Source: Sphingobacteriales bacterium 39-19 (GTDB lineage: Bacteria > Bacteroidota > Bacteroidia > Chitinophagales > Chitinophagaceae). From it: a stretch of 64,000 nt of DNA. The position numbers were made by a program, and so were the translations under genes. Every line of letters begins with the position of its first letter. Within the stretch, counting starts at the first letter, position 1. Under the pieces are notes generated by a model. That model was not told the origin of the DNA and searched no databases. It worked only from the letters and a program-made list of their open reading frames with translations. Location of the stretch: contig MKTX01000006.1 of NCBI GenBank assembly GCA_001898465.1, forward strand, positions 111,377 to 175,376, read 5' to 3'. This document shows, in pieces, positions 30,510 to 39,303 of this stretch.

Positions 30510-31258
30510 GATTTTTTTTTGCAGGTATATTTATTTTTTTATGCTCCTTTTCCGGTTTGTCACAAGATGCGGCCTCTTTTATAAAAGAAGGCGAACGATT
30601 AGAGGCTGTACCCAATGAAAAAGGGGCTTTCGAAAAATTTAAACTGGCCCTGGTTCATGACCCGGGTAATGTATATGTGCTTACCAAGTGCAGTGAACTT
30701 TGCAGCCGGATTGGAAACCGTGAAACAAACCCCGATAACCGGGATGCTTATTATGCAGCAGCGCTTTCTTATAGCAAAAAAGCATTGGCCTTAGCTCCGC
30801 AAAATGATGAAGCCAATGTAAGTATGGCAATTGCACTGGGGCGTATTGCTTTATTAAAGGCCGGTAAAGAAAAAATTACAGCCGTTAAGGATATTAAACA
30901 TTATGCAGATTTTGCGATTAAATACAACCGGCAGAATTTTAAAGCCTGGCATATATTGGGAAAATGGAATTACGAAGTAAGTAATCTCAATACCATTGAG
31001 CGGGCAGCTACCAAAGTGTTTTATGGAGGCTTACCCAATTCCAGTTTTAAAAAAGCCATTGAGGCTTATGAAATGGCAAAGAAACTAAAGCCCGATTTTA
31101 TACTGAATTACCTGGAACTGGCCAAAGCGTATCAAAAAAACAATCAAAAGAATGTTGCGATTGCACAATTAAAAACATTGCTCTTACTGCCCAATAAAAC
31201 AGAAGATGATCCCCGTATAAAAACAGAAGCCAGGAGTTTGCTGGCTAAATGGGATTAA
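30506..31258 (+). CDS. Exported TPR-repeat protein
   Basis: 250 residues. The signal peptide (MRFFFAGIFIFLCSFSGLSQ) is followed by several tetratricopeptide-like helical pairs (for example AAALSYSKKALALAPQNDEANVSMAIALGRIA). A block similar to eukaryotic regulators of microtubule dynamics (RMD) follows. It likely acts as a periplasmic scaffold; no enzyme motif is present. It is translationally coupled to folB, though no functional link to folate is known. It converges with the following minus-strand gene (4-base overlap). Confidence 0.75.
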   Translation: MRFFFAGIFIFLCSFSGLSQDAASFIKEGERLEAVPNEKGAFEKFKLALVHDPGNVYVLTKCSELCSRIGNRETNPDNRDAYYAAALSYSKKALALAPQNDEANVSMAIALGRIALLKAGKEKITAVKDIKHYADFAIKYNRQNFKAWHILGKWNYEVSNLNTIERAATKVFYGGLPNSSFKKAIEAYEMAKKLKPDFILNYLELAKAYQKNNQKNVAIAQLKTLLLLPNKTEDDPRIKTEARSLLAKWD

Positions 31259-32247
31259 GGAATAAATAGGCCGATACGCCCATTGCCACCGGCCAAGTAA
31301 ACAGCATTTCCCTTTTTTGCTTTTTGTACTACATGAAAACCATCATTACTGATGCGATAAAAGCGCAGGCCATTACTATTGCTGATGTCCACACCATTTA
31401 AGCCACAGGTAATCCACTTTTTTTTATTGATGTGTGCTATACAACTCCGGTAACCGGTAGGCGGCACCAATGCTGTTTCCACATATTTTCCTTTGTTTTT
31501 ACACCGCAGGAAATTTCCCTTGCTGGCATCACGCTGGTTAAAATCACCCCCTGCAATCAAATAGTTTTTTTTATAAACCGCTATTGAATTTGCGCCTGTA
31601 CTTTCTTTGCCTTTTAATAGGGGCAGGCTCATTTTATTATGTGGAGTAATCAATGAAGCGGAAAGTCCGCCGGTAATTAAAACATAATCTGAGGGACTTA
31701 TCATTTTAATATTGGTCCCGCTGCTGGCAAAGCAGGCTTCCCCGCTATCGGCCAGTGGGCGGGTAGCTTCATCCATTTCCTGCCAGGTTTTTCCAGCATC
31801 CAGGGTAGTGGCCATAAAAAATTTACCGTTTATAGGATCACCCACTACTATTCCATGTGCATCATCATAAAAATCCAGGGCATCCAGGAACATACCTTTA
31901 GTTTTATTTTCATAAACGATATCCCAGCTTTCACCAGCATTGGTTGTACGTAATATATAAGCAGGTTCACCAATGCCCATAATGATTGCCGTACTGTCGT
32001 TAAATGCTTCTATATCTCTAAAATCGGTTTTTTCAAAACCCGCTACGGTCATCCATTTCCATTGCCTGCCTCCATCTTTACTTAATCCTACTGTGCCCTG
32101 GCTGCCGCTTACCCAAATGTTGTTATTGGTAACTACGCTTAATCCTCTAAAACTGGCGGCTTTACCCATTTGTAATAATTTTACTGATTGCCCCTGAGCA
32201 AAAAAAGAGAGAAAAAAAAACAATGCCAATCCATATCCATATTTCAT
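31255..32247 (-). CDS. Secreted YCF48/BNR-type beta-propeller protein
   Basis: 330 residues with signal peptide (LALFFFLSFFAQGQ). Repeats of the type GLSKDGGRQWKWM, ILRTTNAGESWDIV and MATTLDAGKTWQEM are Asp-box motifs of BNR/photosynthesis-system-II-assembly (YCF48) propellers. Such proteins are often annotated as oxidoreductase or glycosyl hydrolase, but no catalytic residues are visible. It lies 1 base after the GH97 gene, so the two are co-transcribed and may act together on extracellular material. Confidence 0.8.
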   Translation of the reverse strand: MKYGYGLALFFFLSFFAQGQSVKLLQMGKAASFRGLSVVTNNNIWVSGSQGTVGLSKDGGRQWKWMTVAGFEKTDFRDIEAFNDSTAIIMGIGEPAYILRTTNAGESWDIVYENKTKGMFLDALDFYDDAHGIVVGDPINGKFFMATTLDAGKTWQEMDEATRPLADSGEACFASSGTNIKMISPSDYVLITGGLSASLITPHNKMSLPLLKGKESTGANSIAVYKKNYLIAGGDFNQRDASKGNFLRCKNKGKYVETALVPPTGYRSCIAHINKKKWITCGLNGVDISNSNGLRFYRISNDGFHVVQKAKKGNAVYLAGGNGRIGLFIP

Positions 32248-32248
32248 G

Positions 32249-34402
32249 TTACTTTATTTTATATTTTTTGTATTGTTTCAGTTCTACGGGGCTTGCCGGC
32301 ATAAAACTAATGGCCGTACCGCCCCCGGGGGCTAATTTTAATTTTAAATGGGTTTTAAAATCCACAATATATTTTTCTATGGTATAAGCTTCGGGGTTAT
32401 TATTCCAGCTTGCATCATCGGCATCCCGGTAAATAGTAGCCAGGTATTTTTTATCGGCGTCTAAGAAACTTAAATCCGTATTTAATTGCCTTGCCTGTTC
32501 ATCTGTAATAGCGCCCAGGAACCAGTTATTGCTATTTTTTGCTTTGCGGGAAATCAGAATATAATCCCCCGGCTCGGCCTGCAAAATTTTAGTATCATCC
32601 CAATCTACCGCTACGTCTTTTATAAATTGAAATGCGTCGGGTTTTGCTTCATAATTCTCGGGCAGGTCGGCTGCCATTTGCAAGGGGCTATACATGGTTA
32701 CATATAAAGCCAGTTGCTTGGTAAGTGTCGTGTGTACCTGTTCTTTTTTTTCAGGATGATAATAACTCATTTTTATTTTAAAAATACCGGGTGTATAATC
32801 CATGGGGCCGCCCATTAAACGGGTGAAGGGTAAAATCGTTTCATGATCAGGCATATTGCCCACGCTCCAGGCGTTAAATTCATTTCCCCTGGCCGCTTCG
32901 CAGGCTAAAAAATTAGGATAGGTACGGTGTAAGCCGGTAGGTCGCACGGGTTCGTGGGCATCTACCATTATTTTATAGGAAGCTGTTTTTTTCAATACCC
33001 TTTCAAAATGGTTAACCATCCATTGCCCGTCATGATGTTCGCCACGGGGAATAATTTTACCTACATAGCCTGTTTTTACAGCATCGTATCCATATTTTTT
33101 CATAAACCGGTAAGCGGTATCCATTTGCCTTTCATAGTTAGTAACAGAAGCCGAAGTTTCATGATGCATGATCATTTTTACGCCTTTTAATTTCGCATAG
33201 GCTGAAATTTCGTCGATATTAAAATCAGGATAAGGCGTTACAAAATCAAATACATCTTCTTTCCATTGGCCAAACCAGTCTTCCCAGCCGGTGTTCCAGC
33301 CTTCTACCAGTACGGCATCAATGCCATTTTTTGCTGCAAAATCAATATATTTTTTTACGTTGGCAGTATTGGCGCCATGGGGCACTTTTATATTTTGTTG
33401 TGAACCTACCTGGCCACCGCTATAATCCCAACTGGATATGCCTACATGCATTTCCCACCACACGCCAATCATTTTTTGTGGTTTTATCCAGGTGGGATCG
33501 GCAATTATGCTGGCATCATTTAAATTTAAAATCATTTTAGATGCCAGGATATCGGTGGCTTTATCACTTACTATAATGGTGCGCCAGGGAGTTACAGCAG
33601 GCGCTATCAGGTAAGCTTTATTTCCCACGGCATCGGGCACCAGGTGAGATGTAAAACAAAGATTTGATTTGTCTAATACCAGGTTCATGGCAGGATAATT
33701 TCTTAATGCCGCTTCATGAATATTGATGTATAAATTTTGATCGGTCTTCATCATGAGCGGTGTTTGAACCGCATTTTTATCAAAAAATGTTTTGGCAAAA
33801 ATTTCATTGGCAGCACCGCTCTTAGAAGCATCTATATCACTTAATAAGGTATGTGAATAAGCAAATTCATTGCTGTCATAATCGCCGGGTATCCAAAATG
33901 CATGATGGTTGCCGGCCATGGCAAACTGTGTTTTTTCATCTCCTATAATAAAATGAGAAAGCTGGGGCTGTTGCGGGAACTCAAAACGAAAACCGGCGCC
34001 CTCATTATATACCCTTACCATAAACTGAATGAGGATATCCTGGTTTGTTTTTAATTTTAGAATGAGCTGGTTATAATGATTATTTATATTGTTTACTTCG
34101 CCCCAAACCGGCTTCCAGTTTTCATTTACAGTTGATAGCTTTTTATCTGTCACTGTAAAATAAACCAGGCTAACATCGGGTGATTTTAAAACAAAGGATA
34201 AGCCCGATGTTTTAATAACCGGTTGTTGTTTATAATCCATTTCGTAGGCCAGCCGAAATTGATTTTGGCCCGTTGGCAGGGCGAGAACCCGAAAGCTGAT
34301 ATTCTTATCCGGAGAATAGATCGTTTCAATCGTATTTGCTTTAGCATGTGAAAGCAGCACACAGGACAGAACCCAGGTGAAAAACCTTTTTGGCATATTC
34401 AT
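32249..34402 (-). CDS. Glycoside hydrolase family 97 protein (SusB-like alpha-glycosidase)
   Basis: 717 residues with signal peptide (VLSCVLLSHAKA). It has the three-part GH97 layout: an N-terminal beta-sandwich (about 25-275), a TIM barrel with IGVWWEMHVGISSW, AVLVEGWNTGWEDWFG, MMHHET-like and KTGYVGKIIPRGEHHDGQ segments, and a C-terminal beta domain. Acidic residues at VDAHEPVRPTG and CEAARGNEFNAW fit the retaining/inverting GH97 active sites. It hydrolyses alpha-linked glucans or galactosides in the periplasm; which one is not decidable. No SusCD is adjacent. Confidence 0.9.
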   Translation of the reverse strand: MNMPKRFFTWVLSCVLLSHAKANTIETIYSPDKNISFRVLALPTGQNQFRLAYEMDYKQQPVIKTSGLSFVLKSPDVSLVYFTVTDKKLSTVNENWKPVWGEVNNINNHYNQLILKLKTNQDILIQFMVRVYNEGAGFRFEFPQQPQLSHFIIGDEKTQFAMAGNHHAFWIPGDYDSNEFAYSHTLLSDIDASKSGAANEIFAKTFFDKNAVQTPLMMKTDQNLYINIHEAALRNYPAMNLVLDKSNLCFTSHLVPDAVGNKAYLIAPAVTPWRTIIVSDKATDILASKMILNLNDASIIADPTWIKPQKMIGVWWEMHVGISSWDYSGGQVGSQQNIKVPHGANTANVKKYIDFAAKNGIDAVLVEGWNTGWEDWFGQWKEDVFDFVTPYPDFNIDEISAYAKLKGVKMIMHHETSASVTNYERQMDTAYRFMKKYGYDAVKTGYVGKIIPRGEHHDGQWMVNHFERVLKKTASYKIMVDAHEPVRPTGLHRTYPNFLACEAARGNEFNAWSVGNMPDHETILPFTRLMGGPMDYTPGIFKIKMSYYHPEKKEQVHTTLTKQLALYVTMYSPLQMAADLPENYEAKPDAFQFIKDVAVDWDDTKILQAEPGDYILISRKAKNSNNWFLGAITDEQARQLNTDLSFLDADKKYLATIYRDADDASWNNNPEAYTIEKYIVDFKTHLKLKLAPGGGTAISFMPASPVELKQYKKYKIK

Positions 34403-34506
34403 TAATTTGTTTCTAAGTTATACTTTTTGGGTGAATACCCCTATAAATAATGTGATTCAAGTTTTGTACTTTCGCTGGTCTTATTTATAGAAATTACGCC
34501 TGATTT

Positions 34507-35997
34507 ATGAGCCATTCCCATTTTCAAATAGATCATACCCTTACCAGCTTTGAGGATATTCAATTACTGATGCATGAAAATTCACAAATTTCAGTATCTG
34601 AAAATGCACAGCAAAGTATAACCAAATGCAGGAATTACCTGGATGAAAAATTAAAAAATACCGATCAGCTTTATTATGGGATCAATACGGGCTTTGGTTT
34701 TTTACAAAATGTAAAAATAGATAACGAACAACTGGAGCAATTACAAATAAACCTGGTGCGTTCCCATGCCTGTGGTATGGGTGAAAAAGTGCCGGCAGAT
34801 ATTGTAAAATTAATGCTTGCCCTAAAAATAAAATCATTAAGTTTTGGCCATTCAGGCGTACAATTAGCTACGGTAAACAGGTTATGTGAACTTTATAATC
34901 ATAATGTATTGCCCATTATATATACACAAGGTTCATTGGGTGCATCGGGCGACCTGGCGCCTCTTAGCCACATGAGCTTGCCCCTGATAGGCGAAGGAAA
35001 AGTAAGCGTAGGCGGGCAGGAAAAGGCAACTGCAGAGATCATGACAGGGTACAACTGGGCGCCCATTTCTTTAAAAAGTAAAGAAGGGTTAGCGCTTATT
35101 AATGGTACCCAGTTTATGAGTGCATATGGTTTACATTGCCTGGTAAGGGCAAAAAAATTATTACAGTGGGCAAATCGTATTGCGGCTCTTAGTTTTGATG
35201 CATTTGATTGTATTACTTCACCCTTACATGAAGCCGTACATGCTATACGGCCTCATAAAGGCCAGGTAGATACGGCCAGCATTATAAGGGGTTTATTAGC
35301 GGGCAGTGAAATAGCCAATGGCATTAAACCGCAGGTGCAGGATCCTTATTCATTCAGGTGTATACCGCAGGTGCATGGCGCTTCGGCCGATACGATGGAT
35401 TATGTGATATCTGTTTTTATAAAAGAAATAAATTCTGTAACCGATAATCCCAATATTTTCCCTGACCAGGATTTGATATTAAGCGCAGGCAATTTTCATG
35501 GCCAGCCCCTGGCGCTCAGCCTCGATTTTTTAAGTATTGCTTTGAGTGAACTGGGCAGCATTAGCGAAAGGAGAACGTATCAACTCATCAGCGGCCAGCG
35601 TGGATTACCGGCATTCCTTGTAAAAAATTCAGGACTGAACAGTGGATTCATGATACCGCAATACACAGCAGCCGGTATTGTAAGTGAAAACAAGCAATTG
35701 TGTACACCGGCAAGTGTAGATAGTATTCCCAGCAGTAATAACCAGGAAGACCATGTAAGTATGGGTGCCAATGCCGCAACTAAATGTAAAAGGGTAGTAG
35801 ATAACCTGGAAAAAATATTAGCTATTGAATTGCTCACGGCAGCACAAGCAATTGAATTTAGAAAACCATTAAAAACCTCGGTCGCCTTACAGGAAATCCT
35901 GGATGCCTTCAGGCAACAGGTAAGTTTTAATGATGCTGATCGCATCTTGCATGAGGATATGATGGCAGCTGTAGAATTTCTTCGTACTCATCTTTAA
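34507..35997 (+). CDS. hutH: Histidine ammonia-lyase
   Basis: 496 residues of the aromatic amino-acid lyase family. The MIO cofactor is formed from Ala146-Ser147-Gly148 in GSLGASGDLAPLSH. Other hallmarks are the catalytic Tyr loop YYGINTGFG, QVQDPYSFRC, VTDNPNIF, NFHGQPLAL and the SSNNQEDHVSMG motif. It deaminates histidine to urocanate. A TACTTTCG element at 34467-34474 is a plausible -7 promoter. The rest of the hut pathway is not adjacent, so substrate choice (His rather than Tyr or Phe) is from motif similarity. Confidence 0.9.
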   Translation: MSHSHFQIDHTLTSFEDIQLLMHENSQISVSENAQQSITKCRNYLDEKLKNTDQLYYGINTGFGFLQNVKIDNEQLEQLQINLVRSHACGMGEKVPADIVKLMLALKIKSLSFGHSGVQLATVNRLCELYNHNVLPIIYTQGSLGASGDLAPLSHMSLPLIGEGKVSVGGQEKATAEIMTGYNWAPISLKSKEGLALINGTQFMSAYGLHCLVRAKKLLQWANRIAALSFDAFDCITSPLHEAVHAIRPHKGQVDTASIIRGLLAGSEIANGIKPQVQDPYSFRCIPQVHGASADTMDYVISVFIKEINSVTDNPNIFPDQDLILSAGNFHGQPLALSLDFLSIALSELGSISERRTYQLISGQRGLPAFLVKNSGLNSGFMIPQYTAAGIVSENKQLCTPASVDSIPSSNNQEDHVSMGANAATKCKRVVDNLEKILAIELLTAAQAIEFRKPLKTSVALQEILDAFRQQVSFNDADRILHEDMMAAVEFLRTHL

Positions 35998-36027
35998 TAT
36001 TCCAGAACTGAAACATTAAGCAAAAAA

Positions 36028-36055
36028 AAACTTCTGTAATTACTTACAGAAGTTT
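36028..36055. terminator. Strong hairpin after hutH, U-tailed on the minus strand
   Basis: A 12-bp perfect stem (36028-36039 with 36044-36055) with a 4-base loop. On the minus strand it is continued by six further U after the stem, giving a nine-U run. On the plus strand the tail is weak. It can stop a minus-strand transcript coming from the intergenic region and may also end hutH mRNA. Confidence 0.75.
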
Positions 36056-36442
36056 GAATCAATTAACCAACTTGTACACTCATGTTGGTTTTCCAGGAAT
36101 CGGTCTTCAGTTTCTGAGGGGGTTACTCATGCTGAATAATTTCATCCTATGGGAGGCGCCGGGCTTTCAAGCCAAATACATTTGTACCTGGTTTTAGGAT
36201 TTAGGATCGTTTTTTTTAAGATATTAGATTCATTGTCTTCTTCAGGATATTGGATAAAACAGTCTTTCAGAACTATTTGCCCAAGGCAAATTTTATTGGA
36301 TTTAAAGCGGTTATTCGAGGATACGGAAGTATTTAGAAGCGTTGGATTAAAAAGAAAAAGAAGTTGACTGATATTGGATTTCGATTTTTCTGCTTGGATA
36401 TTGAAATCTAACTATTTTGGCTTTATTCAGGATCTTTGGATA

Positions 36443-36469
36443 TGATTGATATTTAATCGCTATCAATCA
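36443..36469. repeat. Perfect 9-bp inverted repeat, operator-like
   Basis: TGATTGATA (36443-36451) and TATCAATCA (36461-36469) are exact reverse complements with a 9-base spacer. On the minus strand they lie just after a CATCTTTG -7-like element. They could be a dimeric regulator site or an RNA hairpin. Confidence 0.55.
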
Positions 36470-36550
36470 ACTTCTGGTACAAAGATGCGGCGAATTTGCA
36501 GCCCGTGCAAGAGCAATACTGCTCAATTTTTAATACGGAGTAAATACTGT

Positions 36551-36589
36551 TGCCATCGTAAGCATACCCTTAATGGCATCGTTTTTTTT
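36551..36589 (+). terminator. Plus-strand terminator in the intergenic region
   Basis: The stem TGCCAT/ATGGCA (36551-36556 with 36573-36578) continues after a two-base bulge into TAAG/CTTA, with a 6-base loop, and is followed by eight T. No plus-strand gene other than hutH lies upstream, so it suggests an untranslated transcript or a long hutH 3' end. Confidence 0.6.
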
Positions 36590-36645
36590 CTATTTTTATA
36601 TACGTAAAAATACGAGCGGTAAATATTTCATGGTACATAAATAAA

Positions 36646-36673
36646 AACCTGCTACCGGGGTAAGGCTAGCAGG
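36646..36673 (-). terminator. Terminator of the cystathionine beta-synthase-like gene
   Basis: Read on the minus strand, CCTGCTA (complement of 36667-36673) pairs with TAGCAGG (complement of 36648-36654) and is followed by a T-rich run. It lies about 40 bases after the stop codon at 36713. Confidence 0.75.
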
Positions 36674-36712
36674 CATCTATGTTTCATCAGAATCGTAAAA
36701 TAACGGTCTGTG

Positions 36713-38068
36713 TTATTTTGAAAGGCTTTGAATAATGTCGTATTTGGTTATAATATGATATAACCCGCTATCATCTTTACTTAATACCGCCCCATTTTCT
36801 TTATTAATATAGCTGCTTAAACGCTCTACCGGTGTATCAAAAGACACTTCCGGGTAAGGTTTTTCCATTACATTTTTCACCTGTTCTTCTTTTATACCCG
36901 GGTTATTTAATATTTTATTGAACAAACCATTTTCTGAGATAGCGCCTACATTGTTATCATTTTCAATAACCGGTATGTTTTCGATATCATATTTTTTCAT
37001 GAGTTCTATTGCTTCGGATACCGACGCATCGGGATGGGTGTACACGGTTTTTTGACTTCCCCGGCCGCTTATGAGGTCTTTAAAAGTTTTTACATCTAAA
37101 AACCCTCTTTCCATCATCCATTCATCATTGTATATTTTAGCTACATAGCGGCTACCATGATCATGAAATATGCAAACGACAACATCATCTTTTTTTAACT
37201 GGCTTTTTAATTGCATTAATCCTTGTAAACAACTGCCGGCACTATAACCGCAGAACAAGCCTTCTTCTTTTGCAATACGCCGGGCCATTACGGCGCCATC
37301 TTTATCGGTTACTTTGGTAAACTCATCTATATACTGCATATCATAATTTTGGGGAACAAAATCTTCACCAAAACCTTCGCTGATATAGGGATACACTTCT
37401 TTGGGGTCTTCTACACCGGTATCAAAATATTTTTTTAACAGGGAACCATAGCTATCAATGGCCCATACTTTAATATTGGGATTTTTTTCTTTTAAATACT
37501 TACCGGTTCCCACGATGGTACCACCGGTACCCGTTGCTACTACCAGGTGTGTTACTTTACCTTCTGTTTGTTCCCAAATTTCGGGGCCGGTTTGTTCGTA
37601 GTGGGCCAGCCGGTTGGCCAGGTTGTCGTATTGGTTCACATACCAGGAGTTGGGCACTTCTGTAGCCAGTCTTTTAGAAACTGAGTAATAAGACCGTGGG
37701 TCATCAGGTTCTACATTGGTAGGGCATACGATTACTTCGGCGCCCACGGCTTTTAAAATATCTGCTTTTTCTTTTGATTGTTTATCGGTAGTGGTAAAAA
37801 TGCATTTGTACCCTTTTACACAAGCTGCTAATGCCAGGCCCATACCGGTATTCCCACTGGTGCCTTCTATAATGGTACCACCGGGTTTTATTTTTCCTTC
37901 CTTTTCGGCAACTTCCAGCATTTTTAAAGCCATCCTGTCTTTAATACTATTACCCGGATTAAAGTATTCTACTTTAGCAAGTACGGTACAGGGGAGGTCT
38001 TTCGTTATTTTGTTGAGTTTAATTAATGGAGTATCTCCAATTGTTTCTAATATGTTGTGTAACCACAT
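36713..38068 (-). CDS. PLP-dependent cysteine synthase/cystathionine beta-synthase with CBS domains
   Basis: 451 residues from the ATG at 38068 (MWLHNILETIGDTPLIKL); the frame is open to a TTG at 38089. The N-terminal 330 residues are a fold-II PLP enzyme. It has the Schiff-base lysine in NPGNSIKDRMALKML, the substrate loop GTSGNTGMGLA and the phosphate-binding GTGGTIVGTGKYL. The C-terminal 120 residues are a pair of CBS domains (SEAIELMKKYDIENIPVI; VSFDTPVERLSSYI), usually an allosteric sensor of adenosyl ligands. This layout is that of cystathionine beta-synthase, though O-acetylserine sulfhydrylase activity cannot be excluded. Confidence 0.9.
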   Translation of the reverse strand: MWLHNILETIGDTPLIKLNKITKDLPCTVLAKVEYFNPGNSIKDRMALKMLEVAEKEGKIKPGGTIIEGTSGNTGMGLALAACVKGYKCIFTTTDKQSKEKADILKAVGAEVIVCPTNVEPDDPRSYYSVSKRLATEVPNSWYVNQYDNLANRLAHYEQTGPEIWEQTEGKVTHLVVATGTGGTIVGTGKYLKEKNPNIKVWAIDSYGSLLKKYFDTGVEDPKEVYPYISEGFGEDFVPQNYDMQYIDEFTKVTDKDGAVMARRIAKEEGLFCGYSAGSCLQGLMQLKSQLKKDDVVVCIFHDHGSRYVAKIYNDEWMMERGFLDVKTFKDLISGRGSQKTVYTHPDASVSEAIELMKKYDIENIPVIENDNNVGAISENGLFNKILNNPGIKEEQVKNVMEKPYPEVSFDTPVERLSSYINKENGAVLSKDDSGLYHIITKYDIIQSLSK

Positions 38069-38152
38069 GGCAGTAATGTTTTGCGGCAAATATAAACATT
38101 ACTCAGTAAGTGGCGCAAATGCAGTGTGAGCGGGCATTTATATTAAATATAA

Positions 38153-39229
38153 TTAAAAAGCGATACCTTTTATTTTAATTTTACCATTACTTAATTCCAT
38201 GGCCGGTGCAGGAAATTTAAATATATTCAATACATCTAATAATAAGCGGATACCTTTTTTATTGGTTTTAATTTTTGTAAGGTCTATATCCGGGGCCAGG
38301 TACCATTGTCGGTAACGCTTTATATCGGGGCGATTAAATATAATATTGCCTTGTTTGTCTTTACCGGTATTATCAAAAGCGCCAAACATACCTTCGGCGC
38401 CGGTGCCAATTGAAAATTGTAACCAAGCCGGTAATTTACTTTCAGGAAAAAATGATTTAGGCGTTACACTTATCCAAAAAGTAGTTCCATTATAATCTTT
38501 TAAAAACCGGGAAACCGTATTTTTTCCAAACAATATATCGCTTCTGTCATTTAATGAAGCATCGTTATAACTTTTCCGGTGAAAAGAATATTTAAACTGA
38601 ATTCGTTGATCATCCCATGCCAGTTCCTGTGCAATAAAGGTTCCGCTGCCAATCATGTTGGCGCCAATATCGCCCCAACTCCAGCCCCATTCTGTACTAA
38701 AGCCATCCAGTACTTCTATTACCGTTTGATAAGCTGCCCCGGTAATGCCCCCCAGCCAAATTCTTTTTTTTCGGTCAATACCTGTCCATCGCCAAATTTC
38801 CATACTGCCTTTACTAATGCCATAAGCACTCATTATATGGCCCAGCTTATCCATTTGCTGCCATTCTTTTATATCATTAAAAGTATGAAAATGCGATTGC
38901 GGGTATTGTTTGTACCAGGCGCTATATAATCCGGTCATACTGCCGGCATAACCCGCTACATTCGCCATGACCACCAGGCGCACCCTTCTTTTTATTTTTG
39001 CCAAAGAATCTTTTTGTTCATCTGCAAATGATAATGGCGGTGTATATGCAGCGGTGCTTTTAAAATCATGAAGAGAAGAAACCGGAATCCCTGCCTGTAA
39101 TTCAATAGCCCTTTGCTGGCTATAGCCGGGTATAATTTTCATGAATAGGATAAAAATGAAGATACCGGTTTTAAAGGTACAAGTGTGCGACGCCCATGAA
39201 GCAGAGTAATGCGATACAGCCGGTTTCAT
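38153..39229 (-). CDS. DUF2279-family protein
   Basis: 358 residues. The N-terminus has a long polar stretch before a hydrophobic signal-like segment (TGIFIFILFMKIIPGYSQ), so the true start may lie later than the ATG at 39229. The central DUF2279 core is visible: QQMDKLGHIMSAYGISK, WLGGITGAAYQTVIEVLDGF, EWGWSWGDIGANMIGSG. It is related to the YfiM lipoprotein group, of unknown function. It is divergent from the phosphohexomutase gene. Confidence 0.78.
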   Translation of the reverse strand: MKPAVSHYSASWASHTCTFKTGIFIFILFMKIIPGYSQQRAIELQAGIPVSSLHDFKSTAAYTPPLSFADEQKDSLAKIKRRVRLVVMANVAGYAGSMTGLYSAWYKQYPQSHFHTFNDIKEWQQMDKLGHIMSAYGISKGSMEIWRWTGIDRKKRIWLGGITGAAYQTVIEVLDGFSTEWGWSWGDIGANMIGSGTFIAQELAWDDQRIQFKYSFHRKSYNDASLNDRSDILFGKNTVSRFLKDYNGTTFWISVTPKSFFPESKLPAWLQFSIGTGAEGMFGAFDNTGKDKQGNIIFNRPDIKRYRQWYLAPDIDLTKIKTNKKGIRLLLDVLNIFKFPAPAMELSNGKIKIKGIAF

Positions 39230-39250
39230 AATTCAAAAATAACGGTATTG

Positions 39251-39282
39251 TTGGTGAATAAGGAACGAATGAGTTATTTTTG
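39251..39282 (+). promoter_or_regulatory. Promoter of the phosphohexomutase gene
   Basis: A TTG at 39251-39253 and TATTTTTG (TAnnTTTG) at 39275-39282 are separated by 21 bases, within the 17-23 range of Bacteroidota promoters. The ATG follows 21 bases after the -7 element, giving a very short leader. Confidence 0.6.
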
Positions 39283-39303
39283 AATAGTTAAAAAAAATAA
39301 AAC

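Larger units (their letters stand above)
35998..36712. other. 715-base gene-free region with hairpins and an ATCCAATATC-type repeat cluster
   Basis: No convincing coding region is present in either direction. The segment holds a strong hairpin with a minus-strand U tail (36028-36055), a short hairpin (ACCAAC/GTTGGT, about 36066-36090), eight imperfect GGATATTGGAT-like elements between 36190 and 36441, a 9-bp inverted repeat (36443-36469), a plus-strand terminator (36551-36589) and the terminator of the minus-strand gene (36646-36673). One or two small RNAs would explain this arrangement, but I do not recognise a known RNA family (no RNase P or SRP RNA motifs). Confidence 0.5.

Noticed and set aside
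36149..36367. 72-residue plus-strand frame in the intergenic region
   Set aside because: Its codons run through the GGATATTGGAT repeats; composition is not protein-like.
35998..36712. RNase P RNA (rnpB) or SRP RNA
   Set aside because: The conserved GAGGAAAGTCC and GGAAGCAGC-type motifs are missing on both strands.
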